DNA of 64,000 nucleotides from a bacterium (GTDB lineage Bacteria; Actinomycetota; Acidimicrobiia; Acidimicrobiales; Bin134): assembly GCA_026709025.1 (NCBI GenBank), contig JAPOTT010000032.1, positions 28,154 through 92,153 of the forward strand, read 5' to 3'. Below the pieces are notes generated by a model. That model had not been told where the DNA came from and did not search any database. It worked only from the letters and a program-made list of their open reading frames with translations. Numbering within the stretch: the stretch's first letter is position 1; each line of letters starts with the position of its first letter. Positions 49,669-59,031 of this stretch are shown one piece after another. The translations under genes and the position numbers were made by a program.

Positions 49669-50758
49669 CGTTACGGCTCATTAGCTCATCAAACTGGGCA
49701 AACAGGTACCGCGAATCGTGTGGCCCCGGCCCGGCTTCGGGATGGTACTGAACACTAAAGGCTGCTATATCTTTGCAAACCAAGCCTTCCACGGTGTGAT
49801 CGTTGAGGTTGATGTGGGTGATGTCGGCTCCAGCTATGGCGCTGTCGGCCACGCAAAAATTGTGGTTCTGACTGGTGATCTCCACGGTGCCGGTGGCCAG
49901 GTTACGCACCGGATGGTTGCCCCCATGATGACCAAACCGCAGTTTGAAGATTTCAGCACCCAATGTGTTAGCCAAAAGCTGATGCCCTAAACAGATGCCA
50001 AAGATGGGCACCTCTCCCAACAAGTTAGCGATGGTGTGGGTCACATCTGCCACCGCAGTGGGGTCACCCGGGCCGTTAGACAAGAACACGCCATCTGGCT
50101 TGCGGGCAAGAATCTCTGGGGCCGACGTGCTAGCTGGCACAACCTCCACCTCGGCAATGCCACACAGGTGATGCACGATGGTGGACTTAATTCCTAAGTC
50201 CAACGCCACCACCCGATGAGGCGGGCGATTGTCGGCTCTGGTGCTAGCAAAATGTTCTGGCTGAGTGCGGGTAACTGTGGCTACAAGGTCGATGCCGGTA
50301 GTACCGGGTTCGGTAAGAGATGCCACTCGCAAATCGGTTTCTGAAGCGGTACCGAATGCCCCGCACATGGCTCCGGCACTGCGGATGTGGTTGGTAAGAC
50401 GGCGAGTATCTACCCCTGCCAACCCCGTAATTTGATTTTGCCTACAAAAGGTGGCCAGATCGCTTGAAGCTCGCCAGTTGGAGCTACGTCGAGCCAAATC
50501 CCGCACGATCACCCCTCGGCAAAAGGGCTTACGGCTTTCGCAATCAGCCGGGGTAACCCCGTAGTTGCCAATGTGAGGATAGGTAAAGGTGATGATCTGC
50601 CCTGCATAGGAAGGATCGGTTATCACCTCCTGATAACCGCTCAGCACGGTGTTGAACACCACCTCGCCAGAGACGATGCCGTTGGGTGGGTCTGCGCCGA
50701 TGATCTCGCCTTCAAACACCTCCCCATCGCTTAGCACCAATGCTCCAGCACGAATCAT
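49661..50758 (-). CDS. carA: Carbamoyl-phosphate synthase small subunit
   Basis: CarA is the glutaminase subunit. The N-terminal domain has [29 protein letters not shown], and the class-I amidotransferase nucleophile is in [13 protein letters not shown], with the catalytic His-Glu in [13 protein letters not shown]. At 365 aa it is normal. The ATG overlaps the pyrC stop (ATGA). Confidence 0.97.
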   Translation of the reverse strand: MIRAGALVLSDGEVFEGEIIGADPPNGIVSGEVVFNTVLSGYQEVITDPSYAGQIITFTYPHIGNYGVTPADCESRKPFCRGVIVRDLARRSSNWRASSDLATFCRQNQITGLAGVDTRRLTNHIRSAGAMCGAFGTASETDLRVASLTEPGTTGIDLVATVTRTQPEHFASTRADNRPPHRVVALDLGIKSTIVHHLCGIAEVEVVPASTSAPEILARKPDGVFLSNGPGDPTAVADVTHTIANLLGEVPIFGICLGHQLLANTLGAEIFKLRFGHHGGNHPVRNLATGTVEITSQNHNFCVADSAIAGADITHINLNDHTVEGLVCKDIAAFSVQYHPEAGPGPHDSRYLFAQFDELMSRNDA

Positions 50759-52041
50759 GATCGCATCTCCTGATCTGCAACCACAGCGGTACCTCCTACC
50801 AGCGTGTGGCGCACCCGGCCGCGCATCTCTCGCCCGCCATAAGGGGTGTTGCGAGCCAAGCTAGCCAGGGTATCTGGATTCACCGTCCATGTTTCTTCTG
50901 GGTCAAACACACACAAATTAGCTTGGCGACCTACAGCAATAGGCCCGCCGTGGGTATCTTGGATGCCAGCAATGGCTGCGGGTTGCCAGCTTAACAAGCC
51001 CACTACTTGGGCTATGGGTAGGTTTAGCTCACCCAAAGCTAAGGAAAGCGCGGTTTCTAAGCCCAACATGCCCGGGGGTGCTTGATCAAACGGACGTTCT
51101 TTGGAGTCGGGAGTGTGCGGGGCATGGTCGGTGGCAATAGCATCAACCGCTCCATCTCCTAGCCCCTCGCGCACCGCAACCACATCATCCAAAGGACGCA
51201 GCGGAGGGTTTACCTTAAAGGTGGCATCGTAGCCAGCACAAGCTTCATCGGTGAGGGTGAAGTGGTGGGGGGCTGCTTCTGCTGTCACCGGGAGTCCCCC
51301 TTGTCGGGCAGCTCGCACCATAGCAATAGACCCCCTAGTGGATAAATGTTGGAAGTGAACCGGTGCCCCAGTTAAGCGGCAAAGAGCAATGTCACGCATT
51401 ACCATCAGCTCTTCGGCCTCCGCTGGCACTCCGCCGATTCCCAGTCGGCTAGACCACTCCCCTTCATGCATGTGCCCACCTTGGGCCAAAGAGGTTACCT
51501 CACAGTGTTGGGCCAAAAGCACGCCTAATCCAGAGGCATACTCCATGGCACGGCGCATCAAACCGGCAGATTGAATGCCAGTACCGTCATCGGTAAACAG
51601 CCGCACTCCTAACTCGGCCATCTCTGCCATGGGGGCCAACTGCTCTCCTTTACGCTCAACGGTTATGGCACCAGAACTGTAGACATCACAAGGAGCTTTA
51701 GCTCCCAGCGCCAAAACCTCTTGTACCACCGCAGCGCAATCAATTGGTGGATTCGTGTTGGGCATAGCCACCACAGCGCTAAACCCGCCTCGTACCGCAG
51801 CCCAACTGCCAGATTCAATGGTCTCAGCCTCCTCTAGCCCGGGTTGGCGCAGATGGGTGTGGAGATCCACAAACCCCGCAGACACCACACAACCTCCGGC
51901 ATCCAACACCTCATCACCCGACAGATCTGGCCCTACTCCAACGATGTAACCGTCTTGCACCACCACATCAACTTGACGCTGGCCGGTTTGATCCACAACC
52001 AAGCCACCCTTAATCACCGTGCTAGCTAACTTCGGACTCAT
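50755..52041 (-). CDS. pyrC: Dihydroorotase
   Basis: PyrC cyclises carbamoyl aspartate. It is the type-I form with metal-binding VDLHTHLRQPGLEEAET, MPNTNPPID, and C-terminal catalytic ATDHAPHT. At 428 aa it matches the family. ATG 52041 overlaps pyrB by 4 nt. Confidence 0.96.
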   Translation of the reverse strand: MSPKLASTVIKGGLVVDQTGQRQVDVVVQDGYIVGVGPDLSGDEVLDAGGCVVSAGFVDLHTHLRQPGLEEAETIESGSWAAVRGGFSAVVAMPNTNPPIDCAAVVQEVLALGAKAPCDVYSSGAITVERKGEQLAPMAEMAELGVRLFTDDGTGIQSAGLMRRAMEYASGLGVLLAQHCEVTSLAQGGHMHEGEWSSRLGIGGVPAEAEELMVMRDIALCRLTGAPVHFQHLSTRGSIAMVRAARQGGLPVTAEAAPHHFTLTDEACAGYDATFKVNPPLRPLDDVVAVREGLGDGAVDAIATDHAPHTPDSKERPFDQAPPGMLGLETALSLALGELNLPIAQVVGLLSWQPAAIAGIQDTHGGPIAVGRQANLCVFDPEETWTVNPDTLASLARNTPYGGREMRGRVRHTLVGGTAVVADQEMRS

Positions 52042-52964
52042 AAAACCGGTTTATCCGTATCTACGTGCAACAACAAATACAGCACTGCCATCCGCACCGA
52101 CACCCCATGGCGTACCTGTTCGTTAACGGTGGCGTTGGGCCAATCCAAAACCTCAGGAGCAATCTCCACGCCCCTGTTCACAGGCCCCGGATGCATCACC
52201 AGAGCACCTGTTGGCAAGCGCTTAGCCCGCCCAACGGTTAGCCCCCAATGCGCGCTGTACTCTCGTAAAGAAGGCAGCAGCGCTTCACCTTGTCTTTCTA
52301 GTTGCACCCGTAGACCATAAACCACATCACAATCCCCAAGCACAGTATCTATATCCATGCTCACCTCCACCGGCCATGATTCAACTGCGGGGGGCAACAA
52401 GGTAGCAGGTGCCACCAAGGTTACCTTGGCTCCCAATGCGGTAAATGCTTTGATGCCAGAACGGGCTACCCGAGAGTGCTTGATGTCGCCCAGAATCACA
52501 ATGTGCTTGCCAGCCACCGTTCCGAGGCGCTCTTTGATGGTATAGCAATCTAACAAAGCCTGCGTGGGATGTTCGTGTGTACCATCACCAGCGTTAACCA
52601 CGCTGGCATCGCACCACTTAGCTACTTGAGCGGGCACTCCTGCCGAACGATGACGTACCACCATGGCGTGGGCACCCATGGCCGAGATGGTGGCGACCGT
52701 GTCTCGCAAAGACTCACCCTTTTGCACCGATGAACTAGCGATGCTGAACCCCATCACATCTGCAGACAGCCGTTTGGCAGCCACCTCAAATGACAGTCGA
52801 GTGCGGGTGGAGTTCTCAAAGAACAACATCACCACCGTTTTACCTCGTAGCGCTGGCACCTTAGGAATAGGACGTTGCGACACCTCGGTAAAGTGATCCG
52901 CAAGGCTGCAAACATGTTCAATCCCCTCGGCCCCCAAATCGTCCACGCTCAAGAGGTGCTTCAC
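52038..52964 (-). CDS. pyrB: Aspartate carbamoyltransferase catalytic subunit
   Basis: PyrB condenses carbamoyl phosphate and aspartate. The carbamoyl-phosphate loop FFENSTRTRLSFEVAAKRL and HPTQALLDCYTIKE are diagnostic. No pyrI regulatory subunit is present, typical where PyrR regulates. GTG 52964 overlaps pyrR by 4 nt. Confidence 0.97.
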   Translation of the reverse strand: MKHLLSVDDLGAEGIEHVCSLADHFTEVSQRPIPKVPALRGKTVVMLFFENSTRTRLSFEVAAKRLSADVMGFSIASSSVQKGESLRDTVATISAMGAHAMVVRHRSAGVPAQVAKWCDASVVNAGDGTHEHPTQALLDCYTIKERLGTVAGKHIVILGDIKHSRVARSGIKAFTALGAKVTLVAPATLLPPAVESWPVEVSMDIDTVLGDCDVVYGLRVQLERQGEALLPSLREYSAHWGLTVGRAKRLPTGALVMHPGPVNRGVEIAPEVLDWPNATVNEQVRHGVSVRMAVLYLLLHVDTDKPVL

Positions 52965-53476
52965 TTGTGTACCTCACCAATATCTACCCCTTGGCGGCTT
53001 GCATTCACCATCTCATCTTGACGTGTGGGCAAGTTCTTGCCCACATAATCAGGACGGATAGGTAGCTCTCGGTGTCCACGATCCACCATCACACAAAGCT
53101 GCACCGTGCGAGGACGGCCGTAGCTGTTGAGGGCATCCAAAGCGGCGCGAATGGTACGACCTGTGTGGAGCACGTCGTCTACGATCACCACTGCTTGGCC
53201 ATCTAGATGTACGGGTATCTTGGTAGGAGCTTGGGGCAACAGCGGACGCAACCCTATGTCGTCGCGATGAAAAGCTACGTCTAGCGTGCCACACGGAGGC
53301 TTTTCATGGGTGGTATCTGTATCGGCAATCTCACCGATGGCAGCGGCAATATCTGTGGCCAACCACACCCCACCGGTTTGCAAACCTACAACCACCAGGT
53401 CGTTAGACCCCTGATTGTGTTCAACGATCTCGTGAGCCATACGCCAAGTAGCTCTCTTGATGTCGGCTTGGGTCAT
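52961..53476 (-). CDS. pyrR: Pyrimidine operon regulator / uracil phosphoribosyltransferase PyrR
   Basis: PyrR binds pyr leader RNA in response to UMP/UTP and has weak uracil phosphoribosyltransferase activity. PRPP-binding VVIVDDVLHTGRTIRAALD and GLQTGGVWLA are conserved. ATG 53476 (MTQADIKRA) matches family N-termini and follows the leader terminator; GTG 53479 is a possible alternative. A longer in-frame TTG at 53542 would put the terminator hairpin inside the gene and is rejected. It leads the coupled pyr genes. Confidence 0.94.
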   Translation of the reverse strand: MTQADIKRATWRMAHEIVEHNQGSNDLVVVGLQTGGVWLATDIAAAIGEIADTDTTHEKPPCGTLDVAFHRDDIGLRPLLPQAPTKIPVHLDGQAVVIVDDVLHTGRTIRAALDALNSYGRPRTVQLCVMVDRGHRELPIRPDYVGKNLPTRQDEMVNASRQGVDIGEVHK

Positions 53477-53490
53477 CACCTGAGTTCGGG

Positions 53491-53520
53491 CAACAAAAAC
53501 GCCCCCGTACGGGGGCGTTC
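53491..53520 (-). terminator. Intrinsic terminator in the pyr leader (attenuator)
   Basis: A perfect 22-base palindrome (53498-53519) forms a 9-bp stem AACGCCCCC/GGGGGCGTT with loop GTAC. On the minus strand the stem runs into five U (53499-53495), then GUU. It ends 15-20 bases before pyrR, exactly where an attenuator should be. Confidence 0.8.
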
Positions 53521-53596
53521 TGCGGCGCTCGCGTTCGGCCAAACTTAGCTTCCTCCATGTCCGTTCGGGCCTCGCTGAACCCGCTTCACGGTTGTT

Positions 53597-53621
53597 TCCC
53601 TACTATAACCCTCTCAGGATG
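53597..53621 (-). promoter_or_regulatory. Candidate PyrR-binding loop
   Basis: The minus-strand RNA reads CAUCCUGAGAGGGUUAU followed by AGUAGGGA. It matches the known PyrR-binding consensus core UCCnGnGAGG and its 3' arm AGGG. It lies 77 bases upstream of the terminator and just downstream of nusB. The match is by eye to the consensus described for B. subtilis and relatives. Confidence 0.6.
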
Positions 53622-53649
53622 CTATGTGGGGTATTGCAGCGTACTTGTA

Positions 53650-54063
53650 TCAACGCACTTGGGTGGCTACTTTAGACAACACCCCGTTTACAAACCCTGA
53701 AGATGCTTTTGTGGAGTAAGCCTTTGCTAGCTCAACGGCTTCGTTAATGATCACCGCCACAGAAATATCGCTGCTGCAAGCTAGCTCGTAGCTAGCCAAG
53801 CGCAGGATTGCTCTATCTAGCGCTGGCATCCGGGCAACGCTCCAACTCTCAGATAACTTTTCTAGGCGAGCATCTATTTCGGGTTGCTGTGCAGCTGCCC
53901 CCATCACCAAAGTGTAGGCATAAGCATCTAGCGACAGCTCCAAGGATGCCACCAAGTCGGCCATGGCAATGCCTTTGGTTTCGGCCTCATAGAGCAGTCC
54001 CATCGCCCGTTCTCGCACTTGGTGACGCTGCGATCCGGCCACCAACCCATCTGTTATGCCCAT
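53650..54063 (-). CDS. nusB: Transcription antitermination factor NusB
   Basis: NusB joins NusE on boxA RNA. The helical sequence starts RHQVRERAMGLLYEAETKGI and ends AVIINEAVELAKAYSTKASSGFVNGVLSKV, both family hallmarks. At 137 aa it is normal. It begins directly after the efp stop with no gap, so they share a transcript. Confidence 0.95.
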   Translation of the reverse strand: MGITDGLVAGSQRHQVRERAMGLLYEAETKGIAMADLVASLELSLDAYAYTLVMGAAAQQPEIDARLEKLSESWSVARMPALDRAILRLASYELACSSDISVAVIINEAVELAKAYSTKASSGFVNGVLSKVATQVR

Positions 54064-54627
54064 TTAAGCTCGGCTGATGTACTCGCCGCTGCGGGTATCC
54101 ACCTTGATGTGCTCTCCAGAGTTCAAAAACAAAGGCACCTGTACAACCAAACCAGTTTGGCATGTAGCTGGTTTGGTGGCCCCCGACACTCTGTCGCCCT
54201 GCACGCCCGGTTCAGTTTGGGTAATCTCAAGTTCTACAGCAGCGGGCAGGTCGGTGCCCACGATCTCGCTTCCAAACATAGCCAGGATCACCGAGTTGTT
54301 CTCTACCAAGTAGTGTACGGCATCGCCCAACACGTCGGCTGCTACGTGGATTTGTTCATAGGTCTCATTATCCATAAACACATAGCCATCTCCATCGGCA
54401 TACAGGTACTGCATGGCCCTGCGGTCGATGTTGGCCCGTTCCACCTTTTCTCCAGCACGAAAGGTACGGTCTAGCACCGAGCCGGTTCGGGCGTTCTTAA
54501 GCGTTGTTCGCACAAACGCTCCTCCCTTGCCAGGCTTCACATGCTGAAACTCCACAACGTTGAACAGTCCGTCATCCAGGCTCAGCGTCATGTTGTTTTT
54601 GAGGTCGTTGGTAGTAATTGTTGGCAT
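54064..54627 (-). CDS. efp: Translation elongation factor P
   Basis: EF-P relieves ribosome stalling at polyproline. The three-domain protein of 187 aa has the loop HVKPGKGGAFVRT, with Lys at the modifiable tip position as in other actinobacteria, and ends SGEHIKVDTRSGEYISRA. It is the first gene in the direction of nusB-pyr and faces the helicase gene. Confidence 0.97.
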   Translation of the reverse strand: MPTITTNDLKNNMTLSLDDGLFNVVEFQHVKPGKGGAFVRTTLKNARTGSVLDRTFRAGEKVERANIDRRAMQYLYADGDGYVFMDNETYEQIHVAADVLGDAVHYLVENNSVILAMFGSEIVGTDLPAAVELEITQTEPGVQGDRVSGATKPATCQTGLVVQVPLFLNSGEHIKVDTRSGEYISRA

Positions 54628-54677
54628 CCCCTAAGTTTGCCCTAAAAAAGCACCCTAACCACTACCAACCCACTCTC

Positions 54678-54699
54678 AAGTTACGCCGAAGTTACGCCC
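54678..54699. repeat. 11-bp tandem duplication in the efp/helicase divergent region
   Basis: AAGTTACGCCG (54678-54688) is followed by AAGTTACGCCC (54689-54699). It lies about 50 bases upstream of efp and could be an operator or a slippage product. Confidence 0.55.
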
Positions 54700-54767
54700 G
54701 ACGCAAAAACCGCCTGCGGCCAACATGCGATCAACAATCGCCATTACAGCGCATCTCCTCACGCGTG

Positions 54768-54773
54768 TATAGA
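54768..54773 (+). promoter_or_regulatory. Probable -10 of the helicase gene
   Basis: TATAGA lies 34 bases before GTG 54807. No strong -35 is present. A start here argues against the longer frame that begins at 54618. Confidence 0.4.
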
Positions 54774-54806
54774 GCAAGTGTCACAGGCTCAGCTAATGTG
54801 GTGCCA

Positions 54807-57800
54807 GTGAATCGCGCAGAAATAGTCAAGCAGGCAGCTAAGCAGTGGAGGGAAGACCTAACCGACGAGTCTGGCCGTAATCGGCTTTTGTACTATCGCG
54901 AACTCAAAACTGGCACCCTAGATCTGGGCACAGCCGAACCTAATGCTGTGGGCAGGCTGCAAGACGGCAAAAAAGTCCAGCTAAGCCAGCTGTTTAGTCG
55001 CTCCGTTGCAAATCCACCCTCTGTGCCAGAGAACCCGCACCAAAGCACTCATAGCCCCCAGACCCCCAGCAAACCCGGCGATGCCCTAGCTCAAGCCGTG
55101 CGAAGAGCCCGCGCCATTAGCCGCAAAGCACAGGAGAACTTCGAAGAAAAGGGCATTCAAACGCTCTTTTTGGGTTGGGGCATGGCCACTTGGGTAAGTC
55201 AAACCAGCAAATCCAAACCAGATGCACCAGTGCTTTTGTGCCCGGTGAGCCTGCAACGCCAAGGTGTGGCAGAAACCGATTACGACCTCCAACTAGCTGG
55301 TGAATGGACCCTCAACGAGGCTTTGCTCCAGCATCTTGCTAATGAGTACAAGGTGGACGTTTCAGGCGAAGACCTCATGGATCCCTATGGCGACGGCGAA
55401 AAAATCAGTCCAGATGAAGAGCAAGCCATCTTTGCTGAGCTTGCAAAGCGCGCCCAAAAAGTGCCCAACTTTGCAATTACAGAGCGCCTAATAGCGGGCA
55501 ACTTCATGTACAAAAAGATGCCGATGGTAACCGACATCCAAGAAAACCTAGATGCACTAGCCAACAACGACCTCATAGCAGCCTTAGCCGGAGACACCCA
55601 AGCTACCGAAGCAGTGCGCTCACATTCCAAGCAACCGGTTAGCGACTCGTGGCCTGATCAAACCGCACCAGCCGAGGAGTACCTAATCCTCAGCGCAGAC
55701 TCTTCACAGAGCGCTGCTATAAACGCCGCTTTGTTGGGGCATTCCTTCGTGCTGCAAGGGCCGCCGGGCACCGGCAAAAGCCAGACAATCTCCAACCTCA
55801 TCGCGGCGATGATGGCCCACGGCAAGCGAGTTTTGTTTGTGGCCGAAAAGCGAGCCGCCATTGAAGCCGTTATCAAACGGCTTGAAGCTGTGGGCTTAAG
55901 CCGTTTCGTAATGGATTTGCACGGCGGGGTGCCCTCCCGCAAGAAGCTCGCGCAGCAGTTTGATGCTTCGCTAACAGACATTTCGAAGATACCTCTGGTG
56001 GATCATCAAGAAACACACAAGAGCTTACGTGAGGCTCGCGAAGAGCTGTCGGGCTACGCAGATGCTCTGCATCAGGTACGCGAGCCGTGGGGCCTGTCCT
56101 ACTATGAGGTTCTCTCGCAGCTACTACTAATAGAAAACCAAAGTTCTCCTACAGATACTAGGCCATCGCCCGCAATCAGGTTCGCAGCATCGGCTCTAGC
56201 TGATTTGGATGAGGCCACAACTCAACAGGTGCGAAGAGACCTCAGAGACTATCTGGATCTATCGGAGCCCGTGCGTTTGGAAAGATCACTTTGGGCAAGT
56301 GCTGTTGTTACCTCTTCAGACGAAGCCCGCAACGCCCTACAAGCTTGTCGCGACTTGGCAAGCGCCGGGATAGCTGATTGGCAGGCTGCACAAGAAGATT
56401 TGGCAGCCGAATTTGGTTTAGCCCACCTTACCTCCGTAGCTGATTGGGCCGAATGTTTAGATGATTTATCAGAACTAACAAGCATATTCCAACAGGTCAC
56501 CCAAAGCCTCCCTGTAGATATCTTCAGCACCAACCTTGCGCAACTTCTAGAGCATCTCGCTCCCCTTACAGGTAACGGGCTAACCCGGATGTCCAAAAAA
56601 CTCTTTAGCAGCAGCTACAAATCCGCACTGTCAGAGCTAGAGAACCTCAAGCCAGGTTTGTCCAAGCGCAGCCCTAACGAGCTTTTGGCAGATCTCCAAG
56701 CAGCACAAGAGCTAGCTAGCCGGTGGAAAAGCCTGAGCTTTTCGGGGTTGCCTAGGCCAGCGGCCAACAACCCCAAAGCACAAGAGGCATTTGCAGGCAT
56801 AAAGCGCTCTGTAGACACACTGGCTGCGATGTTTGTTGAACGTAACCTTGCAGATCTTTGTGCTACAGAGATCTCCGAACTAGCTCAGGAGCTTCTTGAA
56901 GATTCCAAAACACTTTTTCAGTTGCCGCACCTATATGAAGTTGAACAAAGATTGCGCGGCGCACATGTGGGGCCACTCTTGGACGACATCGCCAACGGAA
57001 CATTGCCACTAGATGAAGTTGTGAGCGCTTTTGATCATTCCAGACTGAGGTGTATCCAAGAAGAGGTGTTGCTTAGCGACCAACGTTTATCGGGATTTCA
57101 GGGGAGTCGCCAGAGTCGCTATGTGCAAGAGTTCCAACGAACCGATGCCGCACACATCACTGGCAACCCAAATAGGGTAAGCCGCCTCATCGCTGAGCAC
57201 GCTGTTCAAACGCTCTCGCGGTATCCCCACCAGGATTCCCTCATTCGCCGCGAGGCCCAAAAGAAGAGACGCCATTTGCCGCTTAGGGGTTTGTTCGATC
57301 AAGCCCCCGATGCACTGGCCGCCATTCGCCCGTGCTGGGCCATGTCTCCTCTAGATGTGGCACAAACTTTGCCACCTCATCCGATTTTTGATCTGGTGGT
57401 GTTTGACGAGGCCAGCCAAGTGTTGCCCTGCGATGCTATTTCTGCCATCTTGCGGGCTAGACGAGCGATGGTGGCTGGAGATTCTCGTCAGCTACCACCA
57501 ACAACCTTCTTTGACAGCTCTGGCGATGGTGACGATCTAGACGAAGACGAGGAGTCTTTGGGAGATTACGAGTCGATTCTGGATGTGATGGATGCCCGGC
57601 TGTCGCGTCGTCTGCTCACCTGGCACTACCGCTCTCAAGACGAGCGTCTCATCGCCTACTCCAATCAAGAGATCTATCATGGGATGCTCACCACCTTTCC
57701 GGGTGCCGACTCCGATAAGTGCCTAAGTTGGGAGTTCGTGCCGCACAAGATGGGTGTGACTACCGAAAAGGGAAGCAACTCCGATGAGGTGCTCAAGGTG

Positions 57801-58928
57801 GTGGAGTTGATGATCGCACATGCTCAACAACGCCCTCAAGAAACCCTTGGGGTTATTGCTATGGGCATGCATCACGCCAATCGCATTGAAGAGGTGCTGC
57901 GTCAACAGTTGCAAGAAGCCAACGACCCCAACCTAGAAAGCTTTTTCAGCGAGGCCAATGAAGAACGCGCCTTTGTTAAGAACCTAGAGCGAGTACAAGG
58001 TGATGAGCGCGATGCCATCATCTTGAGCATTGGTTATGGCAAGAATGCTGAGGGCAGAATGCGCTACAACTTTGGGCCGCTCAACCGCGAGGGTGGCGAG
58101 CGGCGTTTGAACGTGGCTATCACCAGGGCTCGCAAGCGCATGACGCTGGTTACTTCTTTTACTTATGGGGATTTGGACCCCGAAAAAACTCGCTCTGAGG
58201 GTGCCAAGATGCTTCGGGGTTTTGTGAAGTTTGCCCAATCTGGAGGTGCCGAGTTAGACGGTGCCGATGCCGCAGAGCCTCTCAACGCATTTGAGGTAGA
58301 TATTCTAGACAAGCTCACCGCCGCAGGGCTTGATGTGATCACTCAATACGGTTGTTCTGGCTATCGCATTGATTTTGCCGTGCGTCATCCCACTAGGCCC
58401 GACCAATTTGCCTTAGCGGTAGAAGCCGACGGTGCTTCGTATCATTCTTCGCCCACCGCCCGAGATCGCGACCGTTTACGCCAAGAACACTTGGAGCGAC
58501 TGGGGTGGCGATTTTGCCGCATCTGGTCTACCGACTGGTTCAACGACCACCGAACAGAGGTAGATCGTGTGTTGGCTGCCTACAAGCAGGCATTACACGA
58601 AATCGACTCAGGTCAAGCTGCTCCTGTAGACGCTGCTGCTGCAAGCAACCACGATGTACCCGCAGAGCCAGAAACTCCTGAACAAGTTAGCCACGCTCAG
58701 CCACCACGGATACCTCCTCCCCCGATGCCTCAAGCACCTTCTTCGATAGATGACTACACGCAACAACACTTAGTCGCTCTAGGTAGGTGGATTGAGTCCG
58801 ACAATCTCCTTCGCACAGATGCCCAGTTGTTTGATGCGATGTTCGACCAACTCCCCTTCAACCGCCGCGGCTCCAAGATTACCAAAGCCCTCGACCAAGC
58901 CATCGCCACACTTAGACCTAACCGCTAA
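54807..58928 (+). CDS. SF1 (COG1112-type) helicase fused to a C-terminal nuclease-like domain
   Basis: The 1373-aa protein starts with a DUF4011-like segment (WREDLTDESGRNRLLYYRELKTGTLDL). Walker A GPPGTGKSQT is at residues 318-327, Walker B-like DEAS at 867-870, and late SF1 motifs include VQGDERDAIILSIGYG and RRLNVAITRARKRM. Residues about 1160-1260 form a Vsr/MTES_1575-like restriction endonuclease fold: FEVDILDKL, YRIDFAV, VEADGASYH and an ERLGWRFCRIWSTDWF ending. This suggests an RNA or DNA helicase-nuclease, a type often found in defence islands (Mokosh carries the same helicase group), but no partner gene is nearby. GTG 54798, 54801 or 54807 can be the start. Confidence 0.88.
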   Translation: MNRAEIVKQAAKQWREDLTDESGRNRLLYYRELKTGTLDLGTAEPNAVGRLQDGKKVQLSQLFSRSVANPPSVPENPHQSTHSPQTPSKPGDALAQAVRRARAISRKAQENFEEKGIQTLFLGWGMATWVSQTSKSKPDAPVLLCPVSLQRQGVAETDYDLQLAGEWTLNEALLQHLANEYKVDVSGEDLMDPYGDGEKISPDEEQAIFAELAKRAQKVPNFAITERLIAGNFMYKKMPMVTDIQENLDALANNDLIAALAGDTQATEAVRSHSKQPVSDSWPDQTAPAEEYLILSADSSQSAAINAALLGHSFVLQGPPGTGKSQTISNLIAAMMAHGKRVLFVAEKRAAIEAVIKRLEAVGLSRFVMDLHGGVPSRKKLAQQFDASLTDISKIPLVDHQETHKSLREAREELSGYADALHQVREPWGLSYYEVLSQLLLIENQSSPTDTRPSPAIRFAASALADLDEATTQQVRRDLRDYLDLSEPVRLERSLWASAVVTSSDEARNALQACRDLASAGIADWQAAQEDLAAEFGLAHLTSVADWAECLDDLSELTSIFQQVTQSLPVDIFSTNLAQLLEHLAPLTGNGLTRMSKKLFSSSYKSALSELENLKPGLSKRSPNELLADLQAAQELASRWKSLSFSGLPRPAANNPKAQEAFAGIKRSVDTLAAMFVERNLADLCATEISELAQELLEDSKTLFQLPHLYEVEQRLRGAHVGPLLDDIANGTLPLDEVVSAFDHSRLRCIQEEVLLSDQRLSGFQGSRQSRYVQEFQRTDAAHITGNPNRVSRLIAEHAVQTLSRYPHQDSLIRREAQKKRRHLPLRGLFDQAPDALAAIRPCWAMSPLDVAQTLPPHPIFDLVVFDEASQVLPCDAISAILRARRAMVAGDSRQLPPTTFFDSSGDGDDLDEDEESLGDYESILDVMDARLSRRLLTWHYRSQDERLIAYSNQEIYHGMLTTFPGADSDKCLSWEFVPHKMGVTTEKGSNSDEVLKVVELMIAHAQQRPQETLGVIAMGMHHANRIEEVLRQQLQEANDPNLESFFSEANEERAFVKNLERVQGDERDAIILSIGYGKNAEGRMRYNFGPLNREGGERRLNVAITRARKRMTLVTSFTYGDLDPEKTRSEGAKMLRGFVKFAQSGGAELDGADAAEPLNAFEVDILDKLTAAGLDVITQYGCSGYRIDFAVRHPTRPDQFALAVEADGASYHSSPTARDRDRLRQEHLERLGWRFCRIWSTDWFNDHRTEVDRVLAAYKQALHEIDSGQAAPVDAAAASNHDVPAEPETPEQVSHAQPPRIPPPPMPQAPSSIDDYTQQHLVALGRWIESDNLLRTDAQLFDAMFDQLPFNRRGSKITKALDQAIATLRPNR

Positions 58929-59031
58929 CTATCCGTTTGGCTGGCTGACGTGTACTAGCACGAACCCCAACAAACCCAACCCCCAATATGCAACCCAAAA
59001 TCTCACACTCATCGCCCGCGCGACGAGCACG

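Noticed and set aside
53477..53542. Longer pyrR reading frame starting at TTG 53542
   Set aside because: The added residues run across the perfect terminator hairpin and do not resemble PyrR; the conserved N-terminus begins at 53476.
54618..54806. N-terminal extension of the helicase from 54618
   Set aside because: It overlaps the efp start, is basic and unstructured, and lies upstream of the likely -10 at 54768.
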